A stretch of 64,000 nt of DNA from NCBI GenBank assembly GCA_965250105.1, contig OZ252290.1, positions 310,001-374,000 of the forward strand, given 5' to 3'. The notes under the pieces were generated by a model, which was not told where the DNA came from, searched no databases, and worked only from the letters and a program-made list of their open reading frames with translations. This document shows, piece by piece, positions 63,093 to 64,000 of this stretch; within the stretch, counting starts at the first letter, position 1; each line of letters begins with the position of its first letter. This DNA comes from JBCBSK01 sp965250105. GTDB lineage: Bacteria; Pseudomonadota; Alphaproteobacteria; Rhizobiales; Tepidamorphaceae. Both the position numbers and the translations under genes were made by a program.

Positions 63093-64000
63093 TCAGGCGA
63101 ACGACCAGCGTTCGAGCAGGCGTCCGCCATCGAGCTCCCAGATGCCGGACATCTGTTCGGGCGTGGCGATCTTGTTGGACACGGCGAAGACGTTGCTGGC
63201 GAACAGCGGCACGATCGTGCCGCCCTGATCACGCAGGATGATCTGGATGTCGCGATACATGTCCCGGCGGCGCTCGGTATCGAGTTCGGCGCGGGCGGCG
63301 GACAGCAATTCGTTGAATCGCTCGTTCTGGAACCGCGTCTCGTTCCAGTTGCTGTCGGCCGAATAGGCGGTCGTCAGGATGAGATCCTCGGTCGGCCGCG
63401 CGCCCCAATAGGAGGCCACGAAGGGCTTCTTCATCCAGACATTGGAGAAATAGCCGTCCGAAGGTTCGCGCGTCACGGTCAGATTGATGCCGGCCGGCCT
63501 GGCGCTCTCGCTGAACAGGACAGCACCGTCGACGGCGCCGGCATAGAGGAAGTCGGACACGCTGAGATCGACGTCGAAGCTGTCCAGCCCCGCCTGTTTG
63601 AGATGAAAACGCGCCCGGTCCGGATCATAGGCCGTCTGCTCGATGTCGGTCGCGAGGAACTGATGGGTCGGCGCGATCGGATGGTCGTTGCCGATCGATC
63701 CATAGCCGCGCAGCACCGTGTTGAGCAGCGCCTCGCGATCGACGCCATGTTTCAGCGCCATCCGGATGTCGTTCGAGGTGAACGGATCGGACTGGGTGTT
63801 CATCGAATAGACGTAATGCAGCGCGCCCTTGGTCTCGAGCACCGAGATGTCGTCGCGCCGCTTCAGGAGATCGATGGTGGCGAGATCGACCTGGTCGATA
63901 ACATCGACATCGCCGGACATCAGCGCGTTCTGGCGCGCCGAGACGTCGGGAATGCGCAAGACTTGCGCGGAGTCGAACTTCGTCGCCGCGCCACGCCAAT
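63093..64000 (-). CDS. ABC transporter substrate-binding protein, family 5 (partial)
   Basis: The C-terminal 300 or so residues of a family-5 solute-binding protein run off the right edge; the frame stays open to base 64000. Visible segments (KFDSAQVLRIPDVSARQNALMSGDVDVI, REPSDGYFSNVW, QNERFNELLSAARAELD, tail ERWSFA) closely parallel the proteins at 14968 and 18675. It is upstream of, and on the same strand as, MttB and the oxidases, so it probably captures their substrate. Transporter subunits may lie beyond the window. Confidence 0.85.
   Translation of the reverse strand, partial: WRGAATKFDSAQVLRIPDVSARQNALMSGDVDVIDQVDLATIDLLKRRDDISVLETKGALHYVYSMNTQSDPFTSNDIRMALKHGVDREALLNTVLRGYGSIGNDHPIAPTHQFLATDIEQTAYDPDRARFHLKQAGLDSFDVDLSVSDFLYAGAVDGAVLFSESARPAGINLTVTREPSDGYFSNVWMKKPFVASYWGARPTEDLILTTAYSADSNWNETRFQNERFNELLSAARAELDTERRRDMYRDIQIILRDQGGTIVPLFASNVFAVSNKIATPEQMSGIWELDGGRLLERWSFA

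Overview
The window is high-GC, gene-dense bacterial DNA (about 50 protein genes, no rRNA, tRNA or CRISPR recognised). Gene content and style point to an alphaproteobacterium, most likely of the Hyphomicrobiales (Rhizobiales): a partial serine cycle (sgaA, mtkA, mtkB, hprA, ppc), Tat-exported ABC solute-binding proteins, a tripartite tricarboxylate transporter, and copies of an intergenic repeat with the core GGGAACCGGTTTCGC, which I recall from rhizobial genomes. The genus cannot be fixed from the sequence. There are no integrases, transposases or phage genes; this looks like ordinary chromosomal catabolic territory with many paralogous pairs.

Layout. 1-3651: end of an unrecognised gene, an Asp/Asn beta-hydroxylase-like protein, an alpha/beta hydrolase and an ABC exporter. 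3682-12734: a LuxR-type response regulator divergent from the serine-cycle operon, then an ornithine-cyclodeaminase-family reductase. 12863-20264: two Tat-dependent family-5 solute-binding proteins, a CocE/NonD hydrolase, an XRE-cupin regulator and a LysR regulator, with strong inverted repeats in the divergent spacers. 20279-27134: CoA-transferase, a trimethylamine-dehydrogenase-like flavoenzyme, a pyrroline-carboxylate-reductase-like protein and an AceE-like thiamine-diphosphate enzyme. 27253-35243: LysR with SDR, SMP-30-like and SGNH proteins, then AraC with an isoquinoline-oxidoreductase-type molybdoenzyme whose large subunit appears frameshifted in its Tat signal, and a secreted protein. 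35489-43265: a seven-gene acyl-CoA operon (MDR dehydrogenase, SDR, APH-type kinase, acyl-CoA dehydrogenase, acyl-CoA ligase, GntR, CoA-transferase) with two GntR/FadR-type sites upstream. 43274-52711: DUF3500 protein, GntR, a large FAD/Fe-S 2-hydroxyacid dehydrogenase, a second serine-glyoxylate-aminotransferase-like protein and TctCBA. 52937-56569: a DadA-like oxidoreductase, a class III aminotransferase and a flavodoxin-fold quinone reductase. 56702-64000 (minus strand): an operon of a solute-binding protein (cut by the window edge), MttB-family methyltransferase, DadA-like oxidase, second trimethylamine-dehydrogenase-like enzyme and MmgE/PrpD protein.

How it may fit together (inference). 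The right-hand operon looks like uptake and demethylation of a quaternary or N-methylated amine. A second solute-binding protein/flavoenzyme set lies at 18.7-24.5 kb beside two enzymes of the imine/pyrroline-reductase type. The serine-cycle operon could assimilate the C1 units released. The combination of non-pyrrolysine MttB, DadA-like and TMADH-like enzymes with a PrpD-family protein is the best candidate for an undescribed pathway. Its substrate, corrinoid partner and transporter core are not in the window.
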